From contig NZ_CP021874.1 in NCBI RefSeq assembly GCF_002197645.1, forward strand, positions 2,108,001 to 2,172,000: 64,000 nucleotides of DNA. The letters are read 5' to 3'. The translations under genes and the position numbers were made by a program. Below are positions 1-8,846 of the stretch, in pieces. The notes beneath the pieces are model-generated. The model had not been told where the DNA came from. It saw only the letters and a list, made by a program, of their open reading frames with translations, and did not search any database. How positions within the stretch are numbered: the first letter of the stretch is position 1; the number at the start of each line of letters is the position of its first letter. This DNA comes from Enterococcus wangshanyuanii. Lineage in GTDB: Bacteria; Bacillota; Bacilli; Lactobacillales; Enterococcaceae.

Positions 1-249
1 GAAACGATCTCAGAACAAATGGACATAGTTCTAGAAAAAATCCAAGCTGCATTGGAGGAAAATGGATTGACTGTAGAAGAGTTAGTAAAAATCACGATTT
101 ACCTTACTCATGTTGATTATCTATCAGGAGCTAGAGAAAAGCTTGCTGCTTTTGTCGGCAGTTCAAAACCAACAGCGACGCTCGTCATTGTTGCCGGCCT
201 GATCGATCCAGCTTTTAAAATCGAAATCGATGGTATTGCAGCCTTTTGA
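1..249 (+). CDS. RidA/YjgF-family protein, 3' part only
   Basis: This is the C-terminal 82 residues of a RidA (YjgF/YER057c/UK114) family protein; the gene starts before the window. The reading frame is open from base 1 and reads ETISEQMDIVLEKIQAALEE, the usual mid-domain helix of the family, and ends with the short terminal strand KIEIDGIAAF. RidA proteins are trimeric cytosolic enamine/imine deaminases that remove reactive products of PLP enzymes. An ATG at base 19 is internal to the conserved domain, so it is not the real start. The gene converges with the rbs operon across a strong terminator at 265-299. Family assignment is by pattern and the exact substrate is unknown. Confidence 0.8.
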   Translation, partial: ETISEQMDIVLEKIQAALEENGLTVEELVKITIYLTHVDYLSGAREKLAAFVGSSKPTATLVIVAGLIDPAFKIEIDGIAAF

Positions 250-264
250 TCATTTCACAAAAAA

Positions 265-299
265 GATTGGGGCGTAACTCTACGAGTTACGCCCCAATC
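265..299 (-). terminator. Rho-independent terminator of the rbs operon (probably bidirectional)
   Basis: A perfect 16-bp stem (GATTGGGGCGTAACTC with its complement) closes a 3-nt loop. On the minus strand it is followed by six T, ideal for ending the rbs transcript. It lies between two convergent genes, so it may also stop the RidA-family transcript. Confidence 0.9.
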
Positions 300-435
300 C
301 CTTTAAAAATGAATAGACGGTGGAAATGAAAACTACTACTAAATCACATCCATTTTTAGTATCAAAGATGCTAAAAATCGATGCACTTAGTTTCCAAAGT
401 TGAACACTTCATTTCAACCTTTGTTTTTGCTTTGC

Positions 436-1368
436 TTATTTTGCTTCCATTAATTCTAATGGTGAGTCGATTTTACTTTCAACTTCTTTCCCTTCAAAGT
501 GATCATACGCTGCCTGTAAGGCCAATTTACCCATTTCGACTGGTTGTTGTGCAACCGTTGCCCCCATCGTTCCAGCTTCGACTGCTTTGATTCCATCCTC
601 ATTTCCATCAAATCCTACAACTAAGACATCTTTTTTCCCTGCTGCCTTGAGCGCTTCGACTGCCCCAAGAGCCATTTCATCATTTTGTGCAAAAACAGCT
701 TTGATATCCGAATTGGATTGTAGAATGTTCTCCATCACACTCAAGCCTTTCGCACGGTCAAAATCCGCTGACTGGCTTTGTACGACATCCAGATCATTCT
801 TTGCAATATTCTCAAATCCTTTTCCACGCTCACGTGTTGCAGAAGCACCGGGAGTTCCTTCAAGTTGAACTACTTTCGCGCCTTTACCCACTTTTTCGAT
901 GATGAAATCAGCGGCCATTTCCCCACCTTTCACATTATCAGAAGCGACTAATGTCAAAATTTCTCCGCCATCAGAACTTCTGTCTAATGCGATCACTGGA
1001 ATATTCGCCTCATTTGCTGCTTCAACAGCTGGCTGAATCGCAGAAGAATCTACTGGATTGACTAAAATTACATCTACCTTTTGCTGGATCAGATCATCGA
1101 TATCATTACTTTGTTTGGAGGCATCATTTTGTGCATCTGAGATGATCGTTTTCGTTTTGTTTTCATCTGCCAATGTGGTGATTCCATCTTTGACTGAAAC
1201 AAAAAACGGATTATTCAATGTGGAAATACTTACACCGACTTTTAGATCTGCTGCTTTTTTCTCCTCTGTTTTCGTATCTCCTTTTGACTCATTGTCTCCT
1301 AAAGTTGCTGCTCCACACCCTGATAAAAGTAACCCCGCGGCCATCATCGAAATAAACAGTTTTTTCAT
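436..1368 (-). CDS. rbsB: Ribose ABC transporter substrate-binding lipoprotein RbsB
   Basis: Periplasmic-binding-protein type 1 sugar receptor, 310 aa, anchored to the outer face of the membrane. The N-terminus MKKLFISMMAAGLLLSGCG is a lipoprotein signal with lipobox LSGC. The mature part shows the ribose/galactose-binder pattern (KVGVSISTLNNPFF, an IALDRSSDG stretch, QNDEMALGAVEAL and a VVGFDGNEDG strand). I start it at ATG 1368, preceded by GGGAGAG, because the longer frame would bury the signal peptide. It is the last gene of the operon, after rbsC, and its terminator lies near 265-299. It should deliver D-ribose to RbsA/RbsC. The specificity is inferred mainly from the neighbouring rbsD and rbsK. 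Confidence 0.93.
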   Translation of the reverse strand: MKKLFISMMAAGLLLSGCGAATLGDNESKGDTKTEEKKAADLKVGVSISTLNNPFFVSVKDGITTLADENKTKTIISDAQNDASKQSNDIDDLIQQKVDVILVNPVDSSAIQPAVEAANEANIPVIALDRSSDGGEILTLVASDNVKGGEMAADFIIEKVGKGAKVVQLEGTPGASATRERGKGFENIAKNDLDVVQSQSADFDRAKGLSVMENILQSNSDIKAVFAQNDEMALGAVEALKAAGKKDVLVVGFDGNEDGIKAVEAGTMGATVAQQPVEMGKLALQAAYDHFEGKEVESKIDSPLELMEAK

Positions 1369-1390
1369 GTTGTTTCTCTCCCTTATTTGA

Positions 1391-2335
1391 TTATTTATTT
1401 TGTTTTCTATCCAGTAACACTGCAATAATAATGACTAATCCTTTGACGATTTGTTGATAAAAACTAGAAACACCTAATAAATTCAATCCATTATTGATCG
1501 TTCCGATGATCAGCGCCCCAATCAGCGTGCCAAACAAACGACCCTTCCCGCCAGACAAACTCGTTCCGCCCAACACAACTGCTGCAATTGCATCCATCTC
1601 ATACGCCTGTCCTGCTGTTGGCTGAGCTGAATTTAAGCGGGACGTTAAAATGATCCCTGAAATAGAGGCCATCAAACCGGAGATCGTATAGATGATCATT
1701 TGAACTCGATCCGTTTTGACTCCTGCAATTTCTGCCGCTTTCAAATTCCCTCCGACAGCATATGTCTTTTTACCAAAGGCGGTTTTGTGCAGAAGAACAT
1801 ATAATAATAGAAAGAAAATCAGCATAACGAAAATTGGAAATGGAACGCCAAATAGATAGCCTTTTCCCATAAACTGAAAAATGAAGCTGTCGCCGATTCC
1901 TGTAATTGGGTTACCATCTGTATAAACAAGGGTTGCCCCACGATAAATCGTCATCGTTGCCAAGGTTGCAATAAAAGGTGCCATTTTTCCCTTTGTGATC
2001 AAAAGACCATTGATCAGTCCCAAAAATGCGCCTAAAACCATTCCTACCAGCATCGCCAATATAGGAGAAATGCCATTTGCGATCAGCCCGGCTGTCAGTG
2101 CCCCAGATAAAGCAAGCGTTGAGCCAACAGACAGATCAATCCCGCCAGTCAAAATAACAAAGCTCATCCCAAAGGCAATCAACGCATTGATGGACACCTG
2201 ACGCAGTAGATTCAGCAGATTATTCGGTGTAATAAAGCTTGGATTCAATACGGTCACAACGATCACTAAAGCAATCAAAGCTAACAATGGACCTAAAGAA
2301 CCGAGAGCAAATTTTTTCTTTTTAGTATTTTCCAT
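1391..2335 (-). CDS. rbsC: Ribose ABC transporter permease RbsC
   Basis: Membrane permease of 314 aa in the AraH/RbsC family (binding-protein-dependent branched-chain/sugar type). It is almost entirely hydrophobic, with about eight to ten membrane segments. Family patterns are visible: the glycine-rich FGMSFVILTGGIDLSVGST near residue 55, the cytoplasmic loop NLKAAEIAGVKTDRVQ near residue 198, and GGTSLSGGKGRLFGTLIGA near residue 257. The ATG at 2335 sits 2 nt beyond the rbsA stop codon and has an AGGAGG site, indicating coupled translation. It forms the membrane channel with RbsA as ATPase and RbsB as receptor. Confidence 0.94.
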   Translation of the reverse strand: MENTKKKKFALGSLGPLLALIALVIVVTVLNPSFITPNNLLNLLRQVSINALIAFGMSFVILTGGIDLSVGSTLALSGALTAGLIANGISPILAMLVGMVLGAFLGLINGLLITKGKMAPFIATLATMTIYRGATLVYTDGNPITGIGDSFIFQFMGKGYLFGVPFPIFVMLIFFLLLYVLLHKTAFGKKTYAVGGNLKAAEIAGVKTDRVQMIIYTISGLMASISGIILTSRLNSAQPTAGQAYEMDAIAAVVLGGTSLSGGKGRLFGTLIGALIIGTINNGLNLLGVSSFYQQIVKGLVIIIAVLLDRKQNK

Positions 2336-2337
2336 GA

Positions 2338-3819
2338 TCAGTTTCCTCCTGTAGCTAAGTTCATAATTTTTTCTTGTGAGGCATCAGCTTTCACTACTTC
2401 GCCTGCAATCTGTCCTTCTCTGACTACAACGATTCGATCACTTACACTCATCACTTCCGGTAAATCACTTGAGATCATGATGATCGCAACACCGCGCTCT
2501 GCCAGCTCATTCATCAAAAGATAAATTTCCCTTTTGGCACCTACATCGACACCTCTTGTTGGTTCATCCAAAATCAAAACTTGCGGACCAATACCGATCC
2601 ACTTCGCTAGAACGACTTTCTGCTGATTCCCACCAGATAAACTGCTGGCTGGAACCTCCTTATTTTCAGCTTTGACTGTTAAACGTTTCAATAATAACTC
2701 TACAAAATCGTCGATCGTTTTTTGCTCCAGTAACCCGCGTTTACTAAATTCATCCACCGAAGGCAATAAAATATTGTCCTCTAAACTAAAATCAAGGATC
2801 AGCCCTTCATCTTTTCGGTTTTCAGTGAGGAACCCAATTCCCTTTTTTATCGCCTCTGAAGGCTTATGGATAGCGATTTTCTCTCCATTCAGCAGAATGT
2901 CTCCTGAGTCATACGTATCGATCCCGAAAATCCCCCGCATGATCTCTGTTCTGCCGGAACCCATCAGCCCTGAAAAGCCAAGAATCTCTCCTTCTTTCAC
3001 AGAAAAAGATATATCTTGAAACCCTCCTTTTGAGCTTAAATTTCTAACTTCAAATTTGACTTCGCCGATCGGATTATTTTTTTCGGGATAAAAATCACCG
3101 ATATCACGACCAACCATATCATGGACGATTTGATTCACGTCGACTTCTGAAATTTGATATAAGCTGACAGATATTCCATCACGCATCACAGTGATCCGAT
3201 CGCACAAAGCAAAAATTTCTTCCATTCGATGTGAAATGTAAACAATTGCAACACCTTTGTCTTTCAACCCGCGAATAATCTTGAATAAGTTATCGATCTC
3301 CGTTTCTGAAAGTGCCGCGGTCGGTTCATCCATGATCAGAACTTTTCCATTTGTCATCAATGATTTGGCGATTTCCAGCATCTGCTGCTGACCAACAGAC
3401 AGCGTATCGACCTGAGCATCCAGTGCTAAAGAAATATGCAGTTCGTCAAATATTTTCAGCGCTTCTGCCGCCATCCTTTTCGTATCTAACAAACCAAACT
3501 TCGTCTTTAACTCTCTATTTAGGTACATATTTTCTAAGACCGTCATATTAGAAAACGTATTCATTTCTTGGTGAATAAATGTGAGCCCAAATTCCTCTGC
3601 TTCTTTTGCGTTTTTAAAGTATCGTTCCGTACCATCGATATAAATTTTCCCCGCATCACGCTTATGCAATCCCGTCAGAATATTCATTAATGTTGATTTT
3701 CCTGCACCATTTTCGCCCATCAAGGCATGGATTTCACCTGATTTCAGTTCAAAATCCACCCCTTCCAGCACCTTATTTGTTCCAAAACTTTTGCTGATCG
3801 CTACCATTTTCACTTCCAT
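2338..3819 (-). CDS. rbsA: Ribose ABC transporter ATPase RbsA (two ABC domains)
   Basis: Duplicated ABC ATPase of 493 aa, the usual RbsA/MglA length, energising ribose import. The first domain has Walker A GENGAGKST near residue 36, signature LSVGQQQ near 139 and Walker B VLIMDEPTAA near 160. The second domain has the degenerate P-loop GLMGSGRTE typical of sugar ATPases of this class, signature LSGGNQQK and VLILDEPTRGVD near residue 415. The degenerate second P-loop is normal for RbsA and is not damage. The gene lies between rbsD and rbsC in one tight operon. Confidence 0.95.
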   Translation of the reverse strand: MEVKMVAISKSFGTNKVLEGVDFELKSGEIHALMGENGAGKSTLMNILTGLHKRDAGKIYIDGTERYFKNAKEAEEFGLTFIHQEMNTFSNMTVLENMYLNRELKTKFGLLDTKRMAAEALKIFDELHISLALDAQVDTLSVGQQQMLEIAKSLMTNGKVLIMDEPTAALSETEIDNLFKIIRGLKDKGVAIVYISHRMEEIFALCDRITVMRDGISVSLYQISEVDVNQIVHDMVGRDIGDFYPEKNNPIGEVKFEVRNLSSKGGFQDISFSVKEGEILGFSGLMGSGRTEIMRGIFGIDTYDSGDILLNGEKIAIHKPSEAIKKGIGFLTENRKDEGLILDFSLEDNILLPSVDEFSKRGLLEQKTIDDFVELLLKRLTVKAENKEVPASSLSGGNQQKVVLAKWIGIGPQVLILDEPTRGVDVGAKREIYLLMNELAERGVAIIMISSDLPEVMSVSDRIVVVREGQIAGEVVKADASQEKIMNLATGGN

Positions 3820-3839
3820 GAGACTGCTCCTCTCACTTT

Positions 3840-4229
3840 CTAAAAGATTACAGCGGACTGTAAAATCACATTTGCATATGGTGTATCTTCTCCTGTACGG
3901 ATGATCACCTTCACATCATTGCTCAATTGTTTAAACTCTTCATGAGAAACATACGCAATAGAAGGAAGAACGCCTTTTATTTTTTCATGAAGTTCCGTAT
4001 TATTTTCCTTGATTTCACTCGCTACTATTGCCTTTTCTACCGCAACTTCTGCTAGAATCAGCTCTAAAACGGAGTAAAAAGAGGGGGTGCCTTGTTTCAA
4101 GGAAATATCGATTTCTTTGATATGTTCCGGTACAGGCAAGCCACAATCACCAATGATGATTCGGTCTGTATGTCTTAGATCGTCAACTACTTTTGCGATC
4201 TCTGAATTTAAAATCCCACGTTTTTTCAT
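3840..4229 (-). CDS. rbsD: D-ribose pyranase RbsD
   Basis: Cytosolic D-ribose pyranase/mutarotase, 129 aa, which interconverts beta-pyranose and beta-furanose ribose so that RbsK receives the furanose form. The family N-terminus MKKRGILNSEIAKVV followed by RHTD (catalytic His) and IGDCGLPVP is intact, as is the C-terminal tyrosine-containing strand TPYANVILQSAVIF. The start overlaps the end of rbsK by 4 nt (ATGA), so translation is coupled. Length matches the family. Confidence 0.95.
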   Translation of the reverse strand: MKKRGILNSEIAKVVDDLRHTDRIIIGDCGLPVPEHIKEIDISLKQGTPSFYSVLELILAEVAVEKAIVASEIKENNTELHEKIKGVLPSIAYVSHEEFKQLSNDVKVIIRTGEDTPYANVILQSAVIF

Positions 4230-5107
4230 ACAGTTGCCGCCACCTTCTCATATGCTGGAATCCCACTTTGCGCGCCTTTTGTTTGAATCGCGATTGCTGA
4301 TGCGGCATTTCCAAGTGCTAAACTTTTTTCGATCGATAAGCCTTCTAAAATTCCTTTAACGAAATAACCATTAAATGTATCTCCAGCTCCCGTCGTGTCC
4401 ACAACAGTATCTACCTTTTTAGCTGGAACAGTGATTTGTTTTTCTCCATCAAAGAAAACAGCACCTTGATCCCCAAGGGTGATGACCAGTTTGTTCGGAT
4501 AATTGCGCAGCATTTCTTCTTGACTTTGGTTTGGAAATAATAACAGTGCCTCATGTTCATTCGGAGTTAAATATGTGACTTTATTCAAGTATCTTTCAGA
4601 AATTTCTTTTGCCGGTGCTGGATTGTATAACACAGCGATCTGACGCTCAGAACAAAACTCGATCAAATATTCGATCGTTTCCATCGGCATTTCATTTTGC
4701 AAAACGATCATATCCATTTGCTCTAGTTTTTCACGGTAAGATTGAACGACCTCGACTGAAATCAAGTCATTTGCACCTGGTACGATAATTATTCGATTAT
4801 CACCATCCTTGATTTGAATATGCGCTGAGCCGCTCTCAACATTATCATGGGTTTGGATCATCGCTGTGTTGATACCATTGTTTTTCAAATTATCGATCAG
4901 CGACCGTCCAAAAGAATCGTTGCCAACAGCTCCTAGCATAAATACATCTAGTTCTGATCGACTTAATGCGATCGCTTGATTCGCCCCTTTACCGCCAAAA
5001 AATGTCTGAAATGCCTCACCAACAACTGTTTCGCCTTGGTTCGGGATTATATTGGTTGTTACGACAAAATCCATTGATATACTACCTATTACTGCTACTT
5101 TCTTCAT
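4226..5107 (-). CDS. rbsK: Ribokinase RbsK
   Basis: PfkB-family ribokinase of 293 aa that phosphorylates D-ribose to ribose 5-phosphate. Both family signatures are present: GGKGANQAIAL near residue 38 and the anion-hole and catalytic-base motif DTTGAGDTFNGYF near residue 243. I start at ATG 5107 (MKKVAVIGSISMDF), which follows GGAG at proper spacing. The longer frame to 5152 would run across the operator. It is the first gene of the minus-strand operon, directly downstream of the RbsR operator and promoter. The E. coli order (rbsDACBK) differs; here kinase and pyranase come first, as in several Firmicutes. Confidence 0.95.
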   Translation of the reverse strand: MKKVAVIGSISMDFVVTTNIIPNQGETVVGEAFQTFFGGKGANQAIALSRSELDVFMLGAVGNDSFGRSLIDNLKNNGINTAMIQTHDNVESGSAHIQIKDGDNRIIIVPGANDLISVEVVQSYREKLEQMDMIVLQNEMPMETIEYLIEFCSERQIAVLYNPAPAKEISERYLNKVTYLTPNEHEALLLFPNQSQEEMLRNYPNKLVITLGDQGAVFFDGEKQITVPAKKVDTVVDTTGAGDTFNGYFVKGILEGLSIEKSLALGNAASAIAIQTKGAQSGIPAYEKVAATV

Positions 5108-5130
5108 TTTCTCATCTCCATCCAGAATGT

Positions 5131-5181
5131 GTAACCGGTTACCTATGACCATACATTAACATCTTTCGATGGAAATGTAAA
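5131..5181 (-). promoter_or_regulatory. rbs operon promoter and LacI-type operator
   Basis: On the minus strand TTTACA (5176-5181) and TAATGT (5153-5158) form a sigma-A promoter with exactly 17 nt spacing. Just downstream, at 5131-5142, is the perfect palindrome GTAACCGGTTAC, with the central CG of LacI/RbsR-family operators. Its position, over the initially transcribed region, fits repression of rbsK onward by the adjacent RbsR. Binding itself is inferred. The palindrome could also be read by CcpA, whose sites have a similar shape. Confidence 0.8.
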
Positions 5182-5186
5182 CCCTT

Positions 5187-6146
5187 TCAGCGCAAACTTT
5201 CTCCTTTTTGTAGTGAGACTGGTAAAATTGTTTCACTCTTTTGCTGCTCTTCACCCGTTAAAAGATCGACCATCAACATCGCTGCCGTCTCCCCAATATC
5301 ATAAACCGGCTGCTTGATCGTGGTTAATTTTGGGTAGGTCATATCAGCAAAAGGAATCCCGTCATACCCCATGATTTGTAAATCTTCTGGGATGTTCAAG
5401 CCTCTTTGCTGTGCCTTTTGCATGATCTTCAGTGCAAGATAATCATTTGAAGCGATTACTGTATCAACACCTTGATACTTTTCAAAAAACGTCTCTGAAA
5501 TTTTATCGACCTCATCCACATTGAACGAACTCGTTTCAAACACTTCATACGCAAGCTTTTCTGCTTCCAAGGTATCCGTCAAGCCCTTTAATCGTTTTCT
5601 AGCACTTTCAAAAGATAAACTACCAGTAATGATCAATAGCTTGTTGAATGCTGTCTTCAAAATCTCTGTCCCAATAATTTGTCCGCCCAAGTAATCATCC
5701 GGCAGCACTTTTGTAAAATTCCCTTCATAAACACGGTCGATCCCAACTACAGAGATCCCTTCGATCGGATCGATCGGCAATGCGGTAATGATTCCACTCA
5801 CATTATTTTGAATGAAGGTCGTAATATACTGCTGCAGCTGTTCTTCTGAATCTGAGGTATTTGCCAAGAGCATCATATAGCCATTTTTGATCAAAGTTTC
5901 TTCTATTCCTTTAGCTAAAAGCGGAAAATAAGGATTGGCAATATCCGGTAAAAGTACGCCGATGATTTTTGATTTTTTCTGAAATAAGGAGCGGGCTACT
6001 TCATTTGGAACATAATTCAATTCTTCGATCGCTTCAGCGATTTTTTCTCCTGTTTCGCTTCTTACATAACCATTTTTATTGATATATCTGGAAACGCTCG
6101 CGACAGATACGCCAGCTCTTTTTGCTACATCTTTGATCGTCACCAT
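5187..6146 (-). CDS. rbsR: LacI-family ribose operon repressor RbsR
   Basis: LacI/GalR-family repressor of 319 aa. Residues 1-22 form the helix-turn-helix TIKDVAKRAGVSVASVSRYI, followed by the hinge helix (PNEVARSLFQKKS) and a periplasmic-binding-like effector domain (IGVLLPDIANPYFPLLAKGI, and ASNDYLALKIMQKAQ). The gene ends only 6 nt before the -35 box of the rbs promoter and points the same way, so some read-through could couple its level to the operon. The effector is most likely ribose, by context. Start ATG 6146 has AGGAGTG upstream. Confidence 0.92.
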   Translation of the reverse strand: MVTIKDVAKRAGVSVASVSRYINKNGYVRSETGEKIAEAIEELNYVPNEVARSLFQKKSKIIGVLLPDIANPYFPLLAKGIEETLIKNGYMMLLANTSDSEEQLQQYITTFIQNNVSGIITALPIDPIEGISVVGIDRVYEGNFTKVLPDDYLGGQIIGTEILKTAFNKLLIITGSLSFESARKRLKGLTDTLEAEKLAYEVFETSSFNVDEVDKISETFFEKYQGVDTVIASNDYLALKIMQKAQQRGLNIPEDLQIMGYDGIPFADMTYPKLTTIKQPVYDIGETAAMLMVDLLTGEEQQKSETILPVSLQKGESLR

Positions 6147-6236
6147 TGAAACGCACTCCTGTCTTTTGATCTTATAGGTTCATTTTAGAGGAATGGGGCA
6201 TAAAAAGATAGTCGCAGCTGATGGCTTTTTTGCTTG

Positions 6237-6272
6237 CAAAAAAAAGACAGACCATTGATCGCCTGCCTTTAC
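6237..6272 (-). terminator. Terminator of the methyltransferase-esterase unit
   Basis: On the minus strand AGGCAG and CTGTCT pair (one G-T) around a 12-nt loop and are followed by eight T. It lies 13 nt past the methyltransferase stop codon and before rbsR. Confidence 0.7.
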
Positions 6273-6284
6273 ATGTCGATTAGA

Positions 6285-6887
6285 TTATTCTTTGACACTT
6301 TTCAAAATATAATACCCTTTATCCTTTGTCACGATTTCTACGTTCCCGAATACATCCAGCATTTTCTTCTCAGCACTAGGTGCGCCTTGTTTTTTCTGGA
6401 TCACGACAGTCAGCGTACCACCTGTGACAAGGAGCGGATGCGCTTCGCTCAAAATCTCATGAACGACTTTTTTTCCTGCTCGGATCGGTGGATTGCTGAT
6501 GATCGCAGCGTACTGTTTTTCGTGCAGATCCGCATAAATGTTCGATGGGTGAATATCTACATTTTCCACCTGATTTTTCTTAGCATTCTCTTGTGCCAAT
6601 GCAACGGCTCGTTGATTGACATCGATCATTTCGACCATTCTTCCGCTCAACGAAGCAAGGGTCAGCCCTATCGGACCATAACCGCAGCCAACATCCAGCA
6701 AACGACCTTCTGGCAATTCTTCCCAATCAAACGCATCGATCAATACCCGAGAACCAAAGTCAACGGTATTGCGGGAAAAAACGCCACTGTCTGTCAAAAA
6801 TTGAAATTTCTTTCCTCTTAATTCAAAAGACCACTGCTCTAGATCGTGAGCAAGATCCGGTTTTTCTGTATAATAATGATTCGCCAT
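6285..6887 (-). CDS. Class I SAM methyltransferase, RsmC-like
   Basis: SAM-dependent methyltransferase of 200 aa, in the small RsmC/YbxB group that methylates the N2 amino group of guanine in rRNA. Motif I is LLDVGCGYGPIGLTLA near residue 60. The catalytic motif IV is SNPPIRAGKK near residue 131, the NPP-[IF]-H/R form of guanine N2 methyltransferases. The N-terminal MANHYYTEKP and the FLTDSGVFSRNTVDFGS segment are characteristic of the Gram-positive one-domain versions. It is co-directional with, and 10 nt from, the SGNH esterase gene, with a shared terminator after it. The rRNA position is not deducible from the sequence alone. Confidence 0.85.
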   Translation of the reverse strand: MANHYYTEKPDLAHDLEQWSFELRGKKFQFLTDSGVFSRNTVDFGSRVLIDAFDWEELPEGRLLDVGCGYGPIGLTLASLSGRMVEMIDVNQRAVALAQENAKKNQVENVDIHPSNIYADLHEKQYAAIISNPPIRAGKKVVHEILSEAHPLLVTGGTLTVVIQKKQGAPSAEKKMLDVFGNVEIVTKDKGYYILKSVKE

Positions 6888-6897
6888 TTTCTTCTTC

Positions 6898-7488
6898 CTA
6901 ACTATTTTCTTTTGTCATCAGTCTACCTTTTATTTCCCGAACAATCAAGGCAGCTAAAAAGTCGTAGCCTGTTCTAGAAAAATGCAGCCCATCTGCTTGT
7001 AAAAACTCGTCTGTGCCAGGATAAACGACCATTGCTTGATACATGTCGATCACAGGAAGCTGATATTTTTCTCCAATGACTTTTACTCGTTCCACATATG
7101 TCCGAATCCGGTCATCATCTCTTGTTGGTTTTCGGCCGCAATCGACATAAGGCGGCGTTAATAAAATTACTTTTTCTGCACCGATTTTTTGGACCATCCT
7201 TTCAATATTTTCCGCATACTTTTCTAACGGTACCAAATTATCACTATTCGTATCATTAGCACCAAAGAAAATAGTCACTATATCTGGCTGCTCAGCCAGT
7301 ACGCCTTTTTCTAAACGTTTCATCGCATCTTCTGTTGTATTTCCTGGAAATCCTGCATTGACGATCTGAATATCCTCTAACTGTTGCGCGGCTAGATCCT
7401 CCGTGATCAGATTTTGTAAAATCGGCGTGATCGCCTCTTCTCCGTAGCCTGCTGTGATGCTATCACCAAATAGAACTAATTTTTTCAT
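6898..7488 (-). CDS. SGNH/GDSL-family hydrolase (esterase/lipase)
   Basis: Cytosolic SGNH hydrolase of 196 aa with all four family blocks: block I FGDSITAGYGEE (nucleophile Ser) near residue 8, Gly in the NAGFPGNTTEDA block near residue 46, block III GANDTN near residue 77, and block V DGLHFSRTGYDF (catalytic Asp and His) near residue 168. No signal peptide is seen. It is the first gene of a two-gene unit with the downstream methyltransferase. Natural substrate unknown; the family cleaves acyl or acetyl esters. Confidence 0.87.
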   Translation of the reverse strand: MKKLVLFGDSITAGYGEEAITPILQNLITEDLAAQQLEDIQIVNAGFPGNTTEDAMKRLEKGVLAEQPDIVTIFFGANDTNSDNLVPLEKYAENIERMVQKIGAEKVILLTPPYVDCGRKPTRDDDRIRTYVERVKVIGEKYQLPVIDMYQAMVVYPGTDEFLQADGLHFSRTGYDFLAALIVREIKGRLMTKENS

Positions 7489-7686
7489 TTCTCAGTCTCC
7501 TTCCAAGACTTTTTTCTCTATTTATCATACCACTGAATGATTACTTTTGGCGAAGCAAAGATTTCTCTCATTAATGGTGTTAGGTCTAGTTAAATTGTGT
7601 TAAAATAAGACGGAAAGAGCCCTTTTTAGCTAAAAAAGCGAATAAATCGGTTCTTGCGTTAAAATGTTGGCTTTGGTGGAGGAATT

Positions 7687-8610
7687 ATGGACGATAAAAT
7701 GAATTACTACCCCATTTCCAGAGAGGAATGGCAAGGCTTCTATCATAATGGTAAAGCACCGTTGACAGAAGAAGAACTAGAAAACATCAAAGGCTTCAAT
7801 GACCAAATCTCACTGCAGGACGTGCAGGATATTTATGTCCCATTGACGCATTTGATTCATTTATATATGAAGGAATTCGAGTCTTTGACTGTCAGCAAAG
7901 GGTTGTTTTTGCATGAGTATGTCCCTGTTCCGCCATTTATTATCGGCATTGCAGGAAGCGTAGCTGTTGGGAAAAGTACCACGGCACGTCTCTTGCAGAC
8001 GATTTTAGCTAGAACCTTCAAACGCCGCAATGTCCAGCTGATCACAACGGACGGCTTTTTGTATCCGAATAAAGTCCTTGAGGAAAAAGGCATCATGGAT
8101 CGCAAAGGGTTTCCTGAAAGCTACGACATGGAAAAGCTGATCGATTTTTTGAACCAAGTCAAAAACGGTCAGGACGAAATCAAAGCACCGCTTTATTCTC
8201 ATAGTGTCTATGATATTATCGAAGACGAGTATGAAGTGATTCAGCAGCCGGATATTTTGATCGTTGAAGGAATCAATACGCTTCAACTGCCAGCCAATCA
8301 ACAAATCTATGTCAGCGACTTCTTCGACTTTTCAGTCTTTATCGATGCCGAGCCTAAGCTGATCGAAAAGTGGTACTTAGAACGTTTCGGCGCTTTGCTG
8401 GATACAGCCTTTCTTGAACCGGATAATTACTATTATCAATATGCGATCGGCGACCGTGATGAAGCCTTTGCGATGGCGAAGGAAGTTTGGAAAAATGTCA
8501 ATTTGAAAAACTTGGAGGAATATATCTTGCCAACACGAGGCAGAGCGGATATTATACTTCATAAGACTGAAAATCATATCATTGATAAGATCTTTATGCG
8601 GAAGTACTAA
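7687..8610 (+). CDS. coaA: Pantothenate kinase type I (CoaA)
   Basis: Prokaryotic type I pantothenate kinase, 307 aa, catalysing the first committed step of coenzyme A synthesis. The P-loop GSVAVGKSTT lies near residue 92, ITTDGFLYPN near 125, and the family segment RKGFPESYDM near 143. VEGINTLQ near 200 also fits the PRK/PanK fold. Start ATG 7687 has GGAGG 4 nt upstream; a second in-frame ATG at 7699 is possible but poorly spaced. It is divergent from the SGNH gene and is followed by a 236-nt structured gap before guaA. Confidence 0.95.
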   Translation: MDDKMNYYPISREEWQGFYHNGKAPLTEEELENIKGFNDQISLQDVQDIYVPLTHLIHLYMKEFESLTVSKGLFLHEYVPVPPFIIGIAGSVAVGKSTTARLLQTILARTFKRRNVQLITTDGFLYPNKVLEEKGIMDRKGFPESYDMEKLIDFLNQVKNGQDEIKAPLYSHSVYDIIEDEYEVIQQPDILIVEGINTLQLPANQQIYVSDFFDFSVFIDAEPKLIEKWYLERFGALLDTAFLEPDNYYYQYAIGDRDEAFAMAKEVWKNVNLKNLEEYILPTRGRADIILHKTENHIIDKIFMRKY

Positions 8611-8846
8611 AAGAAATATGTACTACTTAATTTGATTCTAAAGGGGTCAGAATTTTCTTAACGGAAAATTCTCCATAAACGGTGTAAAAAGAGCAGGTTT
8701 CTTGCTTTGAAACACAAAGAGCCTAGCGATTTGATGTTGAAAAGTACAAGACGCAGCATTCGCGTGTTGTTCCTTCTTGGATCGAACCTAAACGCTTTTT
8801 TTACAACCTCTTTTTAGATAAATCTAAATGGATAGGGGTAATAAAT
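8611..8846 (+). other. Structured intergenic region before guaA
   Basis: 236 nt without a gene. AGAATTTTC and GAAAATTCT (8650-8672) form a hairpin. GGTGTAAAAA (8681-8690) can pair with TTTTTACAACC (8797-8807), closing a domain of about 125 nt that is followed directly by CTCTTTTT. That is the shape of a leader RNA with a terminator just before guaA. I do not recognise a purine riboswitch core or a T-box motif. It could be the coaA terminator region or an unclassified guaA leader. Confidence 0.4.

Noticed and set aside
2338-3819. Degenerate second P-loop in RbsA considered as damage
   Set aside because: The GSGRTE form is normal in the C-terminal domain of RbsA/MglA-type sugar ATPases.
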